Of a DNA stretch of 64,000 nucleotides, positions 33,178 to 44,860 are shown in pieces. How positions within the stretch are numbered: the first letter of the stretch is position 1; each line of letters opens with the position of its first letter. Source of the DNA: Hamiltosporidium tvaerminnensis (Eukaryota; Microsporidia; Dubosqiidae); NCBI GenBank assembly GCA_022605425.2, contig CM061251.1, positions 837,001 to 901,000 on the forward strand, in the 5' to 3' direction. The translations under genes were made by a program, and so were the position numbers. The notes under the pieces were generated by a model. That model did no database searches, was not told the DNA's origin, and saw nothing but the letters and a program-made list of their open reading frames with translations.

Positions 33178-34891
33178 CTTAGAAATTTTAATATTTGAGA
33201 GGGAAATTTACCCTCGTAAAAATATTTAAAATAAAATTTAATAAGCGGGAGGAGTTTTTCGTTTCGCAAAATATTTTTTTTAAATTAATTTAAAAATGAA
33301 AAGAAATTCTGTAAAAAGTTTTCAAACAAAATTTTAATGTTTTAAAAACAGAATTTAGAGTTGAGCTGACAATAAATAAATTCTGAGTAGTAATAAGAGA
33401 CTTTTTTATGTCGATTTTGAAGACAAAATAATAGAATTTGTAAGAATTTGGAATTCATGTAGCTTTTAGATTAAAAACATGTAATTAATGATAATAAATA
33501 AGAATATTTGAATAGAACTAACTTTCTAATTTTTCTAAAATAATAGATTTTCAATGTATTTCAGATTCAAGTGTGGGTTTTTTATACTTCTATTATGATG
33601 AGCTACTCAATATACAAGACGTGAGAAACATCACTCTTTCTAGCTACAAATGAATAGTAAGTGTAAGAACCAATAAAAGTAAAATTTTGATTTAATTATT
33701 TGCCAAATATAATTCAAAAACTTTTAGAAATTTGCTATTTGTTATTTTGAAAGTTGTAAAATAGTTTTGAAGACAATCCAATGATACCCCAGAGATTATT
33801 ATATACATCCGAATGTTTTAAAAATACAATTATTTCACATGAATGCTTAATAAACCAAGCTTTCAAGGCATAAGGAACCATGTGAATACAATCAAATTTG
33901 TTTAAGTTTTAAATATTTTTGTAAAATTTATATTATTCGTGACAAATTGCTAAAATATTAAATCAAATACTCTAATTTTGGTAAAAATTGTTTATAAATA
34001 TATTGCATTGGAACGAGAAAAATTTTAATATGAATTTTTAAAAAATCAGTAATTAAGTCTTTGTAAAATTACAATTTAATAGTTTTGGAGCATACAATAT
34101 TGTTCTAAACGTCGAATTTTTCATAGTTTTACTCTGTTAGAACCCCAGTTTTAAAATATAGTTTTGATTCGTTAAAAAATTAAACAAAAATTTACTGTTT
34201 TGAACAAACTGTTGGTGAATCCATATTAAATTAAACTTTTGAATTCATAAATTATAAAACAATATTTTTTTAAATATTTTTTATAAGTCATGGAAAACAT
34301 GTATAAAACTTAAAACTTCTCAAAGTATTTGATCAATTTACATGTATTTAATTACAAATTTAAAATCCTTGACTAAATTACATACATGAAATTATTTCAA
34401 TCAATTTTATTTTACAAAATAAAGATTTAATCAGTAAGATTTAAAAAACTGCCAAAAAGGGAAATATTAAAATAAGTTTCAAATGAAAATCTTAGGAACA
34501 AATTTACCTTATAAATTAGTAAAAAAAAATTTTTGCAAATTTAAAAAGAAATCATATCATTAAAAAAGTTTTTTTTATTACAATCATTCATTCCTTAATA
34601 AGAATAAATAATAAAGATGATTAAAACATGAAATTAAACAAAGATAAATTCCAATACATAAAGAAGCATATATGCTAAAAAAATGTAAGTTTGAAAATAA
34701 TATGTTACAAATTTGAAGTTAAATATTGAAATACTTCTAAATATTTTATAGTTAATTTGAAATTTGATTCGCTCTAATTCGGGATAAATTTATAAAGAGA
34801 TTTATTTTTAACATTATTTGAATATGTATTGTATAATGTAAAACTTAATTTACTGTAGGATATATAAAAATAAAAAAAAAATAATATTTTA
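33178..34891. other. non-coding desert
   Basis: No credible frame, RNA or repeat was recognised. Confidence 0.55.
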
Positions 34892-35017
34892 ATGAAACTG
34901 AAATGGAAGAAAGCATGGACGTTATTTATTGTTGCAATAATCATATCATCTACATACATTATTCCAATAATAAAACAAATTCGTAGAAGAAATCAAGAGA
35001 GGGAATTTTATATGTAA
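34892..35017 (+). CDS. possible 41-aa single-pass membrane protein
   Basis: A 41-codon ATG frame with the layout of a small membrane protein. The N-terminus is basic (MKLKWKKAW), residues about 10-27 are hydrophobic (TLFIVAIIISSTYIIPII), and the tail is strongly basic and polar (KQIRRRNQEREFYM). Charged flanks on both sides of a clean 18-residue hydrophobic core are less expected by chance than a hydrophobic run alone. There is no C-run before the ATG and no neighbouring gene, and I recognise no family. This is a low-confidence call. Confidence 0.3.
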   Translation: MKLKWKKAWTLFIVAIIISSTYIIPIIKQIRRRNQEREFYM

Positions 35018-37724
35018 GGACACAGAATAAAAATATTTTATTCTAAAATTTAGAGGTGGAAACAACTAAAGGCATCATAGCGTACGTTCCTTTTTTTTTA
35101 TTAATTTTATCAATATTTTTAGCGTAAAAAAAAACTCCGACTCTTTTTTTTTCGGTTCTAAAGTAAAATTACCAAGAGAAATTATTTTTAAAAATAAAGC
35201 TTTATAAGCTTAAAAAGCCAATATCAGTATTAAAAGGAATCATCTTTTGATTAAATATATTATCTACATAAAGAAAACACTTATATGAATAAAATGCAGT
35301 TTTAAAAATTGCTGTAAGAATAAGAAGTATATGTCTTAGTGAAAAATTAAATTTTTTTCGCAAATATTGAGCAGTAAAACATCAAATATACAAACACAAT
35401 TTAGACATAAAATCGCACTAATAAATAACATTGTTAACAAATTTTATTTTTATATTTTTTTTTTCGTAAAATATATCTGCTTTGGTTGGGATACGTAACC
35501 CATACCATATATATCAATAGTTGACCAAAAAACAAAAGTAGAAAACATGCGAATTGATTTTAAAGTAACAATATTTTAATGGTAGAATTAAAAATACTTT
35601 TTTAAAAACATCTAAAGATTATAACAAAAAATATTCATAAAATAAATCATAAACATAAAACTTGTAGGTTTTCTTTTGTGTGAGAAAGAATTGTTTATTT
35701 ATATAACGAATTCAAACTTAATAAAATCATGGTGTTAACTGATATACTGGAACCTTCCAAATTTTTTATCATTATTTTCTGTACATTTATACAATTAAAA
35801 ATTTTATTCAAATCTTCAATAAAGGTTTTCATGATTCGTTTAGGCCTAAATTCCATTTGCTTAATGATATGAATAGCTGATAAATTTGACCGAAGTAAGT
35901 CAGTATTCTATAATACACCTATTGGCTTGGACATATACATTTCAACCATAGAAACATAAGCGCCAATAATAAACCGCACTAAATTACAAATAAGCCATAT
36001 AACATCGTGATTCGTACTCATCGCAAAGAATAGATCATAAACAATTTTAATAAAATCTCTTATTTCGCACTATATGTATGCTATTTGTTTTAGGACAAAA
36101 TTAGTAGATTAAAATACCCCAATATTTTTATATAAGAATATTCGAGGTTTATATTTTTTTTCCCAATATTGTGTATTTTTTTTCTTTTATAAGTATCATG
36201 TTCAAAATTTAGGCCTAAACATTTTAAAGTGCACCATTGAATGATTTGAATAACATTCGTAGAAATCATACGAGATTTCTGTTTTTGCAAATATATTTTG
36301 TTTTCATTTAAAATACAATCAAAAATTAATTGAAAGAACCATTAATTTATAGTAATATGACCAAACAAAGTGTAATATTACAAATCATGGTTTCTGAAAA
36401 GTAACATTTTCGCTAAAATCTCACAATTTAGCCTCAAAAAATATTTTAACGTGAGAATCAGAGTTTTAAAAAATTTACATAGAATTGGCGTCATTTATTA
36501 AAAAATACAAAAAAAAATGTAAAGCAAAAAATGTTATAAAAATACCCTAACCTATCTTTTTACTCCACAATAAAATTTTAAATAGCACAAACTTTTTATT
36601 TAATTTAAAAATTTCAATAAATTTAACTTAAGAATAGTAAAACGCACTACTTCTGGATCTTAAACTTTTTACTTGAAAAAGCCAGCCGTAAACTTATCTT
36701 CTCACAAGTAATGTAACAAGACTGCTACTAGATTTAAGTCTAATAGTCCTTTATATATATTTAGTTTATTAGTTATATATTTCTACACGTCAGAGTCCAA
36801 TAGGAAAATATTTTTTTAAATATTAAATCAATAAAACCCCTCGTCTCATAGTAACCCCCAATATTGCCATACTTTGCAACAATTATTAACTGATCAAACA
36901 CAAGTCGATCATAATCGCTTTTACTTTAAATGCGGCGGTATTTTTCGTTTATGCTCCCCACCCAAGTTTAAGTTATTTCATTAAATGCTTGCGCTTCTAA
37001 AAAACACAGCTAAACGTTATCGTTTGTTTGAAAACTGTATATAAAACTCAATAAAAATGGTAATATAAAGAGGAAATATTCCTTTCTATTACAAGAACTT
37101 ATAAGTTCTAGTTTTGGAACCAAAATTCCTCTTGATTGGGTCTCAAATATAAATTTTAACTTGTTCATCAGTTATAAATATTAAAATTTAATATCTGATT
37201 CTGCGTTTCTATTCTATTACAAAAGATTTTAACGAATTCATTTATATACTAAAAGCAAAATCAATATATTGCCTGAGTAGCAACATAAATAATCAGGTCA
37301 AGATTATGTAGAACAAATTTTATTTGGATAAACAACACATTCCGTTTCAATATCTTTCCAGATACTTTATCTCCAATTAAACTCTTTCTTTCTTTAAAAT
37401 ATGTTTTTCATCATACATTTTTCACCGATTAAATATAAAATAATGACTTTTGAATCTAATTAGCCATTTTTTTCGAAACACGTAATTTGATTGGCTTTAA
37501 AATCTAAGGATTCTGATTAACTGAGCAAATTTTTTTTGTAGATGAGATAAAAATTAGATTTATCATATGTGACAAACATCGTTAATTATGATAATTCTTA
37601 AAGAATATTAATTAAAGAAAATATATGAAAACTGTAAAATTACTTATTTTGTTGTGTCAAGACTATTCTTTTTATATTTGGTTAAGTATTTAACATTTCA
37701 GTGCTTCATGTGTTTATTTAAATT
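35018..37724. other. non-coding desert leading into the LINE cluster
   Basis: No gene was recognised. The right part (about 37400-37724) is probably the 3' untranslated tail of LINE copy A, but its end cannot be placed. Confidence 0.45.
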
Positions 37725-37757
37725 GCGATATGCGTCCCCTATTAAGGCTCCCTGCTG
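37725..37757 (-). other. conserved 3' hairpin, LINE copy A
   Basis: On the sense (minus) strand the inner stem is CCT-TAAT-AGG, where the better copy D has CCC-TAAC-GGG; the third pair has changed on both sides. Confidence 0.6.
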
Positions 37758-38049
37758 TTACAGTAATAGTTATCTTACTGAAGTCAATGAGGCAATAGAT
37801 TGACACTTTATATGGGGTTATCGGTGGTCTTATTCTAAAAAATGTACTATCACATTTATATCCCCTCTTTTTTTCGCTTTAGCTAATTATATCTAGCAGC
37901 GTTGTTAATTTATTGTGTTCTATATTTCTGAAATCATGATTTTTTAATAAAGTCTTAGCCTCAAAAATTTCAGAATTTATTTTTAATATTTTTATGTATT
38001 TCTTTCATGAATTTAAAAACTTTTGTAATTCGTAGTAAGAATTTTTTTT

Positions 38050-38430
38050 TCAACAATGAAACTTCTGAAATATTATTCTTTGGGTCAATCTGAAAATTAA
38101 TCTTTGAGTTCTTTGATGTATGCGTTCGATAGGAAATAGTGCATAAATGATTTTGGTTGGTGTCTTGAAGTACAATTGGTACAGATATTTGATAATGGAT
38201 TTCTGAATGATATCAGCTGCTTGTACGAATGTTCTGTTTACGCCGAGAAGATATAGTGGGTAGTCGAGGTGTGGTCGAACGTATGTACAATACGCTCTTA
38301 AGATGAATCTGTAGATGTTTGTATTTTGTTTGAATCTTTCTCTTCTCATTATATTTCTTAAGACTGCTGCTGCTTGAGTCGCCTTTCTTCTTGCATTCTT
38401 AAGGCTCTGGTTTGTGTCAGCACATCTCAA
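38050..38430 (-). pseudogene. LINE A, post-RT segment
   Basis: A 126-codon open piece following the RT. It contains RCADTNQSLKNARRKA, YCTYVRPHLDYPLYLLG and TPTKIIYALFPIERI, colinear with copies D and E. The same order in three copies identifies it as the conserved thumb/C-terminal part of ORF2. Confidence 0.8.
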
Positions 38431-38536
38431 GTTAAAGTAATATCCCAGATATTTTAATGGTGCTTGTTTTTGAATGATTTCACCATTTACCCTTACTTTG
38501 TATTAGTGCTTGCATTGTAGAAGCATTTTCTTTGAT

Positions 38537-39160
38537 TCAAGTGTAGTTGTTGTCTTTTGCGTGGTTTTCAATAGAGTTTATCATGTCAGTGAGTTGAGAT
38601 ACGGTGGAAGCAAAGATGATGATATCATCTGCGTACAACAAAATGCCTTTTCTTAAGTTTCTCAGAATGTATGAGAAGATATCGTCTATGAAAACGTTGA
38701 AGGGGCTTGGTGATATGATACTTCCCTGAGGAAGACCTACTACAGCAGCCTTAAAAAGTTCCGTTGTAGCTTTTTTAATTGTGTATTGATTGTTTTCAAC
38801 CAAAGATGCTATAAGTTGAGTGTCTAGTAAGGAGAGTTTTTGAAATTTTAGAAGTTTTTCATATAGTTTGTTCCTATCCACAGTGTCATAGGCCTTTTTT
38901 ATATCTAGAGTGACACAGATCATCCCTCCATTGCTTGTTCTTAACAAGTTAACTAGAAACAGTGCATGGTTTAATGTACTGTGCTTTTCTTGGAAACCTG
39001 CTAGTTGTTTTCTGATTTTAAAAGAAATTTTTGAAAGAATAATTTTCTCCAATAATTTGCGTGTCTTCTCAATTAAGGAGATTGGTCTATAATCACCCTC
39101 TCCTTTTGGTATTGGAGTTATGCAGTGTCGTTTCCAGGATGTAGGGATTTCGTGTGTCAT
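38537..39160 (-). pseudogene. LINE A, reverse transcriptase domain (207 codons open)
   Basis: The best-preserved RT in the window. Motifs in order are IPKGEGDYRPISLI, AGFQEKHST, LDIKKAYDTVDR (motif A), GLPQGSIISPSPFN (motif B) and LLYADDIIIF (motif C with the YADD catalytic pair). The frame is cut after DNNYT by a one-base shift. It is a pseudogene because the element has no 5' part and the frame is broken downstream. Confidence 0.9.
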
Positions 39161-39521
39161 GATGATTTGGTTGAAGAGAGTCAGGGTTAGAAAGGGATTT
39201 TTTTAAATAATCTGGAATTTTTTAAATTAATGAAAAAAAATTAAATTTAAAAAATAAAACAATTCACAATGAGTGGATAACACACCACCTGAAATGTAAA
39301 ATATTATACTACTACTCCTAATGGCTGTTAAATTATTTTTATCTAAGATATGTAGATTATTCATTTTTGAAAAAATGATCTAAATTTCAAATTAAATTAA
39401 AATAAAATAAAACATACCTCTTTGATTGTAATGAAATCCCCCCTCATAATATATATACAAAACAACTCCTAAAGAAATGTTATCACCTCACAACCCACAT
39501 TTATCAAGATTATTCAAATTT

Positions 39522-39552
39522 GTCAATAAAGTCCCGGTAGCGCTCTCTACCC
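39522..39552 (-). other. 3' hairpin region, LINE copy B (degenerate)
   Basis: GTCCCGGTAGCGCTCTCTACC aligns with the hairpin of the other copies, but pairing is weaker than in D, E and F. Confidence 0.45.
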
Positions 39553-39999
39553 TAAAGTTACTTTAAACGTTATAGCTAATAGTGCCACAAATTGCTTTAT
39601 GTGTAAATAGGACTAGGATCAGCGGCTTGAATCAAATTTAAGATTTCTGAAATATCATCACGTTCCTGTATAGGATTTATGATTTCTTGAATAACTAAAA
39701 AATCATGTTTTGTTAAATTTTTAAAGTTGAAATTTTCGAGTTGTTGAATTTTCAAAAAATATTAAGAAATTAATCCTCAGGTTTTCTTATTTAAATTTTT
39801 AACTACTTTCTTAAAATCTTCATTTATAATCATCTTTTGGTTTTTCTAACTATATTTTTAATTTTCTTTAAGTTTGTATTGTCATTTTTATAGAGATGTT
39901 GTAGAATTGTTTTTTTTACCTTATTTAAATTTAGTACCGTTCGAATATCTAAGTCTGATCGCTTTTTTTTCTCATAGATTTGATTGAGTAAATAGCACA

Positions 40000-41010
40000 G
40001 ATAATTTTTGTTGGAGTTCTATAATGTATTTTGAATAAGAATTTTAAAACGCCTTTCTGATTTCTGTCAGAAGACTGTATGACATTTTATTTCATCCCTA
40101 TAATGCCAAAGGATAGTCAATATGTAAGCGTATGTATGATATGTATGCTCTAAGTTTGCATTGAAAGATGTTTTCTGAATTTAAGGTTTTGCTAGTTTGA
40201 ATAGCTTTATTTGTAGTGTAGAAAGCTCTAATACAATTTTCTTTTACTCTTGTGAGGGATTTATTAGTATCTGCGACCGGTTATTGTACAGAACCCTAAT
40301 ATTTCAAAAGATTTTTTTTTTAATTTCGTATTATAGCTTTGCTATCAATATCTTTGCTTGCAATATAAAAGAATTTTAATGGGTTAAATCCATAGTTGTC
40401 GTTTCTGCATTTTTTTCCAAAAATTTTATTATGGTATGTTTTGATCAATTCTTTCTGAAAAAATCATAATATCGTCGCCATATAGAATTATCTGGTTTCT
40501 TAAAGTTTTTGGGATGTAATTAATAAAATAATTAATGAATACGTTAAAGAGTAAAGGAGAAATTATGCTGCCATGTGGAGATCCAAGGGCAGCTTTTTTG
40601 TATAACGTATATCATTAGATCCATAAATCGTTTATTCATTGTTCTCAATTAAGTTAGCTATTAATGTTATATCACTTAATGAAATTCTTTGATGATCTAG
40701 CAGTTTTTTTATACATTTTTTTGCAGTAAACACTATCATAAGTTTCGTTTATGTCAATTTAACACATATCATGCATTCACTATTGTGTTTCAGTTATATA
40801 TCAATCGTCAGAACATGGTTTAGAGTAGAGTGGCTGGGTTTGAATCCGGTTTTTCGCCTATGAATTGTAAATTTGAGTTGAGTAAAAAAAAGTTTTTTAA
40901 AAAGTTTACGCGTTTTTTGTATGTACGATATTGGTCTGAAGTCATTGTTATCGTTATAATTGTTGAGAATTATGTTTTTTTCAACATTCAGGTATCTGTT
41001 GTTCTGTTAT
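40000..41010 (-). pseudogene. LINE B, decayed reverse transcriptase and C-terminus
   Basis: Reading the minus strand across frames gives PHGSIISPLLFNVFIN, IPKTLRNQIILYGDDIMIF and KIHYRTPTKIICAIYSINQI, colinear with copy A. Stops occur throughout. Confidence 0.75.
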
Positions 41011-41017
41011 AATTTTT

Positions 41018-41573
41018 TTAAAAAAGTTGTGTGTGTTTATATATGAAATTCTCTGGGCAGTTTTTCAAGAATTCATTGCGAATCCCTGATCTTCCACCTG
41101 ATTTACCTGATTTTAGAGTTGATATCATATATTTGACTTCATTAAGCTCAAAAAGGTTAATTGTATTAGATTCATTAAAGTTCTTTGAATGTTTGTATTT
41201 TTCGTAATATATTTTGATTTTGTCAATTACATTATCAGTAAGTATTACTTCTTTATCTAAAATATATTTATCAATCAATTCTTTAAAGTTTTAATTAGTT
41301 TTTGGAATATTATTTCAATAAACTTAATTTTTTTTGTGTCTCGGAAATGCTTAACCCGACGTATTTTGTGCGAGAGGCTGGTACATCAGATATGCTAAAT
41401 CGTTTACGAAAGAATTTTATTTCTTTTTGCAGTGTTTCGTAAAGTTCTGTATTGGTATTTCTAGCTTCTTCACGCATTAATCGGACTCTTTGTATTATTG
41501 GGCTTATTCTTTGTGCCTTTCTAGTACGTGTTTTAATGTATAAGAATGATTGATCTATAATATAGTGTAGCAT
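41018..41573 (-). pseudogene. LINE B, endonuclease-RT linker
   Basis: Two open pieces (41310-41573 and 41018-41278) joined by one shift. The first is basic and helical (IIQRVRLMREEARNTNTELY). The second ends in the typical pre-RT string LKSGKSGGRSGIRNEFLKNC, which in LINE ORF2 proteins lies just before RT motif 0/1. Confidence 0.75.
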
Positions 41574-41773
41574 GTTGCAGCTGTCATTTACGTTTAATTT
41601 ATCTAATAGAGGTTTTGCTTTAAAAGTTTTTCTTTCAATTCTCTTTGAGATATTATCTGCTATGATTGTATCCTTTAGTAAGTTAATTTTATATTTTGGT
41701 CGTTTTATATCTTCTATTATTGGTAATGTTAAAAGAAGTATTTTATGGTTAATGTTAGCGATATATTCGGTAT

Positions 41774-42328
41774 CTATTTGTATCTGACAATTTGAGAAAA
41801 TTTTTTCTGGAGTTGATGTTTTCTCATTATGTAATATGTGATTGTTTCTATTTCATTTTCATAAAGACCATACTCAATATGGCTATTTAAGATGTCTTGC
41901 TCTAGTGCAGGCTTTTGCTCTAGGTTATAGTCTCCTAATACTATTATCTTATTATTAGTATGAGTACCAAGACCTGGTAGTAAAACGTTAGGTATTTTAG
42001 AAAAGTGATTTCTATTAATAAAAATAAAAACATACTTATCAATCTTTATTGTAAGTTCCATCTCCGTAACTCCATTTATTAATTTTACTTTAAAACCGTT
42101 TTTACCTATTATCATCATACCTTCTTTGTTAGAGGGTCTATTTGTTACAGGGATAGAGGGTTTCATGTGTATAACGTGGTAATCTTTGTGAAGGTAGGTA
42201 ACACTATCCTTCCAAGTTTCAGCAATACCAATTATATCTAGGTTTTCTTTCTGAAGTATTTCATTAATTCTATTTATCTTTAAGCCGGACAATCCTCCTA
42301 CATTTAGGAATCCTATTTTTTTAATCAT
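41774..42328 (-). pseudogene. LINE B, APE-type endonuclease (ORF2 start)
   Basis: ORF2 begins with the ATG at 42328 (MIKKIGFLNVGGLSG). Endonuclease motifs visible are the N-terminal Asn (FLNVGGL), the catalytic Glu (IIGIAETW) and the Asp-Asn pair (IIVLGDYNLE). The C-terminal SDH-type motif is not visible before a one-base shift at about 41800. Beyond the shift the protein continues as CQIQIDTEYIANINHKILLL. This class of endonuclease nicks AT-rich target DNA to prime reverse transcription. Confidence 0.85.
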
Positions 42329-42662
42329 GGTGAGTATGTGTACTCTTGGGTCCTGAGTGTAAGTCGTTACTAATTTCGGTGGCCGCGATATTAGCACTTC
42401 TTAAACACTCAAGCAGTTTGGACCTCTTAGTTGTTGTAAGTTCAACTGCAAATTTTAAAAGTTTTTTATTAGTATTACTTTTTCTTTCAATTATTTTCTT
42501 TAGTCTTTCAAATAATTTTTCCGTATCAATTTTTCCATTATCCTGTATTTCCGGCGATTTTTCAACGTAAGTTGCCGGCAGTTTAGAGATTGTTTCAATT
42601 AGAATATCCTTTCTGTCTTCCCGACAAATGATTTCCATAGTATCATCATTAAGTAAATCCAT
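42321..42662 (-). pseudogene. LINE B, ORF1 end, overlapping ORF2 by 8 nt
   Basis: A 113-codon ATG frame with a charged helical segment (KLFERLKKIIERKSNTNKKL). It ends CAT-GAT-TAA, and the ORF2 start ATG lies inside this ending, so the two ORFs overlap by ATGATTAA. Upstream, other frames carry RPIRCPNCNTTNAKQ, a CxxC knuckle, so ORF1 was probably longer before frameshifts. Confidence 0.7.
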
Positions 42663-43400
42663 GTTATTATATATCTACTCATTGATTCTGAAATAGAATC
42701 TATTGCCATCTTATAAAATTTGATTTTAAAATTTTCTTTATTGAAGTAAATGAAAATGTATTTCGATTCTGAGAAAGTTGTATTGCTAGATAAGATTAAA
42801 CTGATATGTTGATTTGAAAGTTTTTGGGATGTATCATACGTTATAATTTTATATCGCTTTTATGTTAAATTTCTTTCTTTTAGAAATAGAGTTATAGTAT
42901 TCAAAGAATCTGTCGTTTACGTTCATACATTACCATTAATTTTGTTTGTATTTCTTTTTTGCAATGTTTTTTTCTTTTCAGCTTTAATTTTTTTATAATC
43001 AAGGAGGTTCTTATCGTAAATAATATCTTTATGGATTAAAGATTTCTTTTTATCAAGATAATTATTCCGATTAAATTGTCGTAAAAGTTTATTGATATCA
43101 ACTTGTAATTGCTTTGCTGTATTTTGCTGGAAATAATTATAAGATTAGGTTTGTTGTAGAAGAAGGTATAAGCAAATCTTGTTCATTTCGATTTTATATA
43201 TCCGTTTTTGAATTATCTTGTTTAGCATTAGTAGTATTACAGTTTGGACATCTTATTGGTCTTTCGATTTTTATTCTTGGGTGTATACTTAAGTTGTTAT
43301 TGGTTTGTGAGTGTTTTTGTACTCTTGTTTCGGTTCATGTTCTGAAGAATATTGGTCAAGGTCTGAAAAAGAAAAGATAGTATCCATGGTTAGTTTTCTT

Positions 43401-44860
43401 AGGTTTATTATGCGTTATTATTGAGTTATTGTATTTTCGCTTTTTTTTGTTCTTATCAAAAGTATCCTTGGGGACAAAACTAAAATTCTATGTAAGATTT
43501 CCGAACTTTTCATTTATTGGCAAAATATGTATCAACAAATTATATTACCGTGTCAAGTGTTCTATTCGCAAGTAACTGCTTTTGCCAGCTTCTAAATCCT
43601 TTAATAAGTTAATATCGTATTTCGATTGGATTCGTCTCTATATGTTTCTAAATCAGCCAAAATCAATTTATGTTTTAGGTCTTTAATTTCAACACTCAGG
43701 ATAAATTTGAAAATTTGAAAATTTGAAAAGACTTTATCCGGTGATGAAATTCGATTAATGGGCCTAAAACTAAAGGTGTTTAGCTTTTTTTCGTAGACTC
43801 CGAATTGGCATGTTTTTCTAATTCCCGCTGTTCAATTACAGAACAATTTTCAAGATTATAGTCTCTTATAATTAATATATCCAGATTTATGAATTTATGA
43901 AGAGATGAGTGTATAAGTCGTGTATAGTTATTTGAAGGAGATTTGTAGATAAAAACTGAAATATATTTTCAACTTTTATATAAACTCCAAATCTTGTTAT
44001 TGAATCTATTATACTGAAACGTAGTGACTTTTTTGCTAGTACAAAAATTCCTATGATTTAGAGTATCTGTTTTTAACCGCGACATACGGCCTAAAAGCTA
44101 TAATTTTATATTTTTGATGAAAGATGTCAAATCGTCCCACCAAGGTTCTGGCAATGCCAATATAGTAAAATTATTTTTTTCTAATAAGTTTTTTATGATT
44201 TCCATTTTTAGCAAGAAATTCCACCTAATTTTAAAAAACCCTATTTTATAAATCATCGGTACGATATTTGTTTGGGGCGTGAGCAACTTTTCCAGGCTAA
44301 AACTTTTAGCCAATATATTAGCATTTACAAGAAACTCTAGAAGTTCCGTCCCATCTAGTTTAGATAATTTAACTACACATTTTTTAGTTTATTATTCGTA
44401 TTTTCTTTCCTACGAATAATTTTTTTCATTCTATCTTCAAGTTTCGACACGTTTAAATCTTTTTGTTCGCTAAGTTACGAGCTGTCAATTAGCTGAGTTG
44501 CGGTAAAGCTGCAAAAAGCTCAATAATTTCATCTTTATAGTTGTCATTGCATATAAAGTCTAATGTGTGTTCATCAAAGAAATTTAAATTTATAAATTAC
44601 GTAGCAATATTCGTGTTGGCGATTTTAAGGCAAGGTTGAAACATTTTATTTTATTTCTTTTAATCTGTGAAGTATAAAAAGATATATTCTTTGATCAAAA
44701 ATGATTATTCTACTTTAATTTGGTAATACCTTATCGTAGGTAACTTTTAGTTGACTTGTTTTCAAAAGATACTCTATTTTTTGTGTGCTTAGTCTTACTC
44801 TGTCTTCAATATTCGTCTTAAATGTTGAATCAACCACTGTTTCAGTTACGTTTTATCATA
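43401..44860 (-). mobile_element. LINE fragment C (ORF1 end and endonuclease, no RT)
   Basis: This is an older copy of the same family. ORF1 traces occur at 44350-44850 (VSKLEDRMKKIIRRKENTN-like, and EDRVRLSTQKIEYLLKTS). The endonuclease part includes MIYKIGFFKI, TILALPEPWWDD and DILIIRDYNLENC, where the GD of GDYN is now RD. It ends on the left where ORF1 of copy B begins, so its RT is missing. Confidence 0.75.
44098..44313 (-). pseudogene. LINE C, endonuclease N-terminus
   Basis: A 71-codon open piece. MIYKIGFF aligns with MIKKIGFL of copy B, and ALPEPWWDD aligns with the GIAETWKD catalytic-Glu region. Confidence 0.7.

Larger units (their letters stand above)
37725..39200 (-). mobile_element. 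LINE copy A (APE-type non-LTR family), 5'-truncated
   Basis: A minus-strand copy holding the RT and C-terminal region. It starts (right end) just before the RT at ...LFNQIIMTHEIPTSW and runs to a 3' hairpin at 37725-37757. The RT part is still open for 207 codons. Frameshifts break the sequence between 38537 and 38430, where GEIIQKQAPLKYLGYYFNLR can be read in another frame. It ends on its 5' side directly against the 3' tail of copy B. No RNase H domain is visible. Confidence 0.85.
39201..43400 (-). mobile_element. LINE copy B, nearly full length
   Basis: A minus-strand element of about 4.2 kb. It has a gag-like first ORF with a CPNC knuckle (about 42662-43390), an APE-type endonuclease, a linker, an RT and a 3' hairpin (39522-39552). 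The 5' 2.4 kb has only a few single-base shifts. The RT part (39560-41010) has many stops but stays colinear (LFKKIITEQQIPEC, GSPHGSIISPLLFNVFIN, LYGDDIMIF with G for A in YADD). On the right it abuts fragment C and on the left copy A. It cannot be active but shows the layout of the family. Confidence 0.85.

Noticed and set aside
43114-43380. 88-codon plus-strand frame
   Set aside because: It is antisense to LINE B ORF1, where RPIRCPNCNTTNAKQ can be read on the minus strand.
37725-44860. LINE A and fragment C as one element split by insertion of B
   Set aside because: The pieces would lack several hundred bases of linker, and fragment C is much more decayed than the RT of A, so they are more likely of different age.
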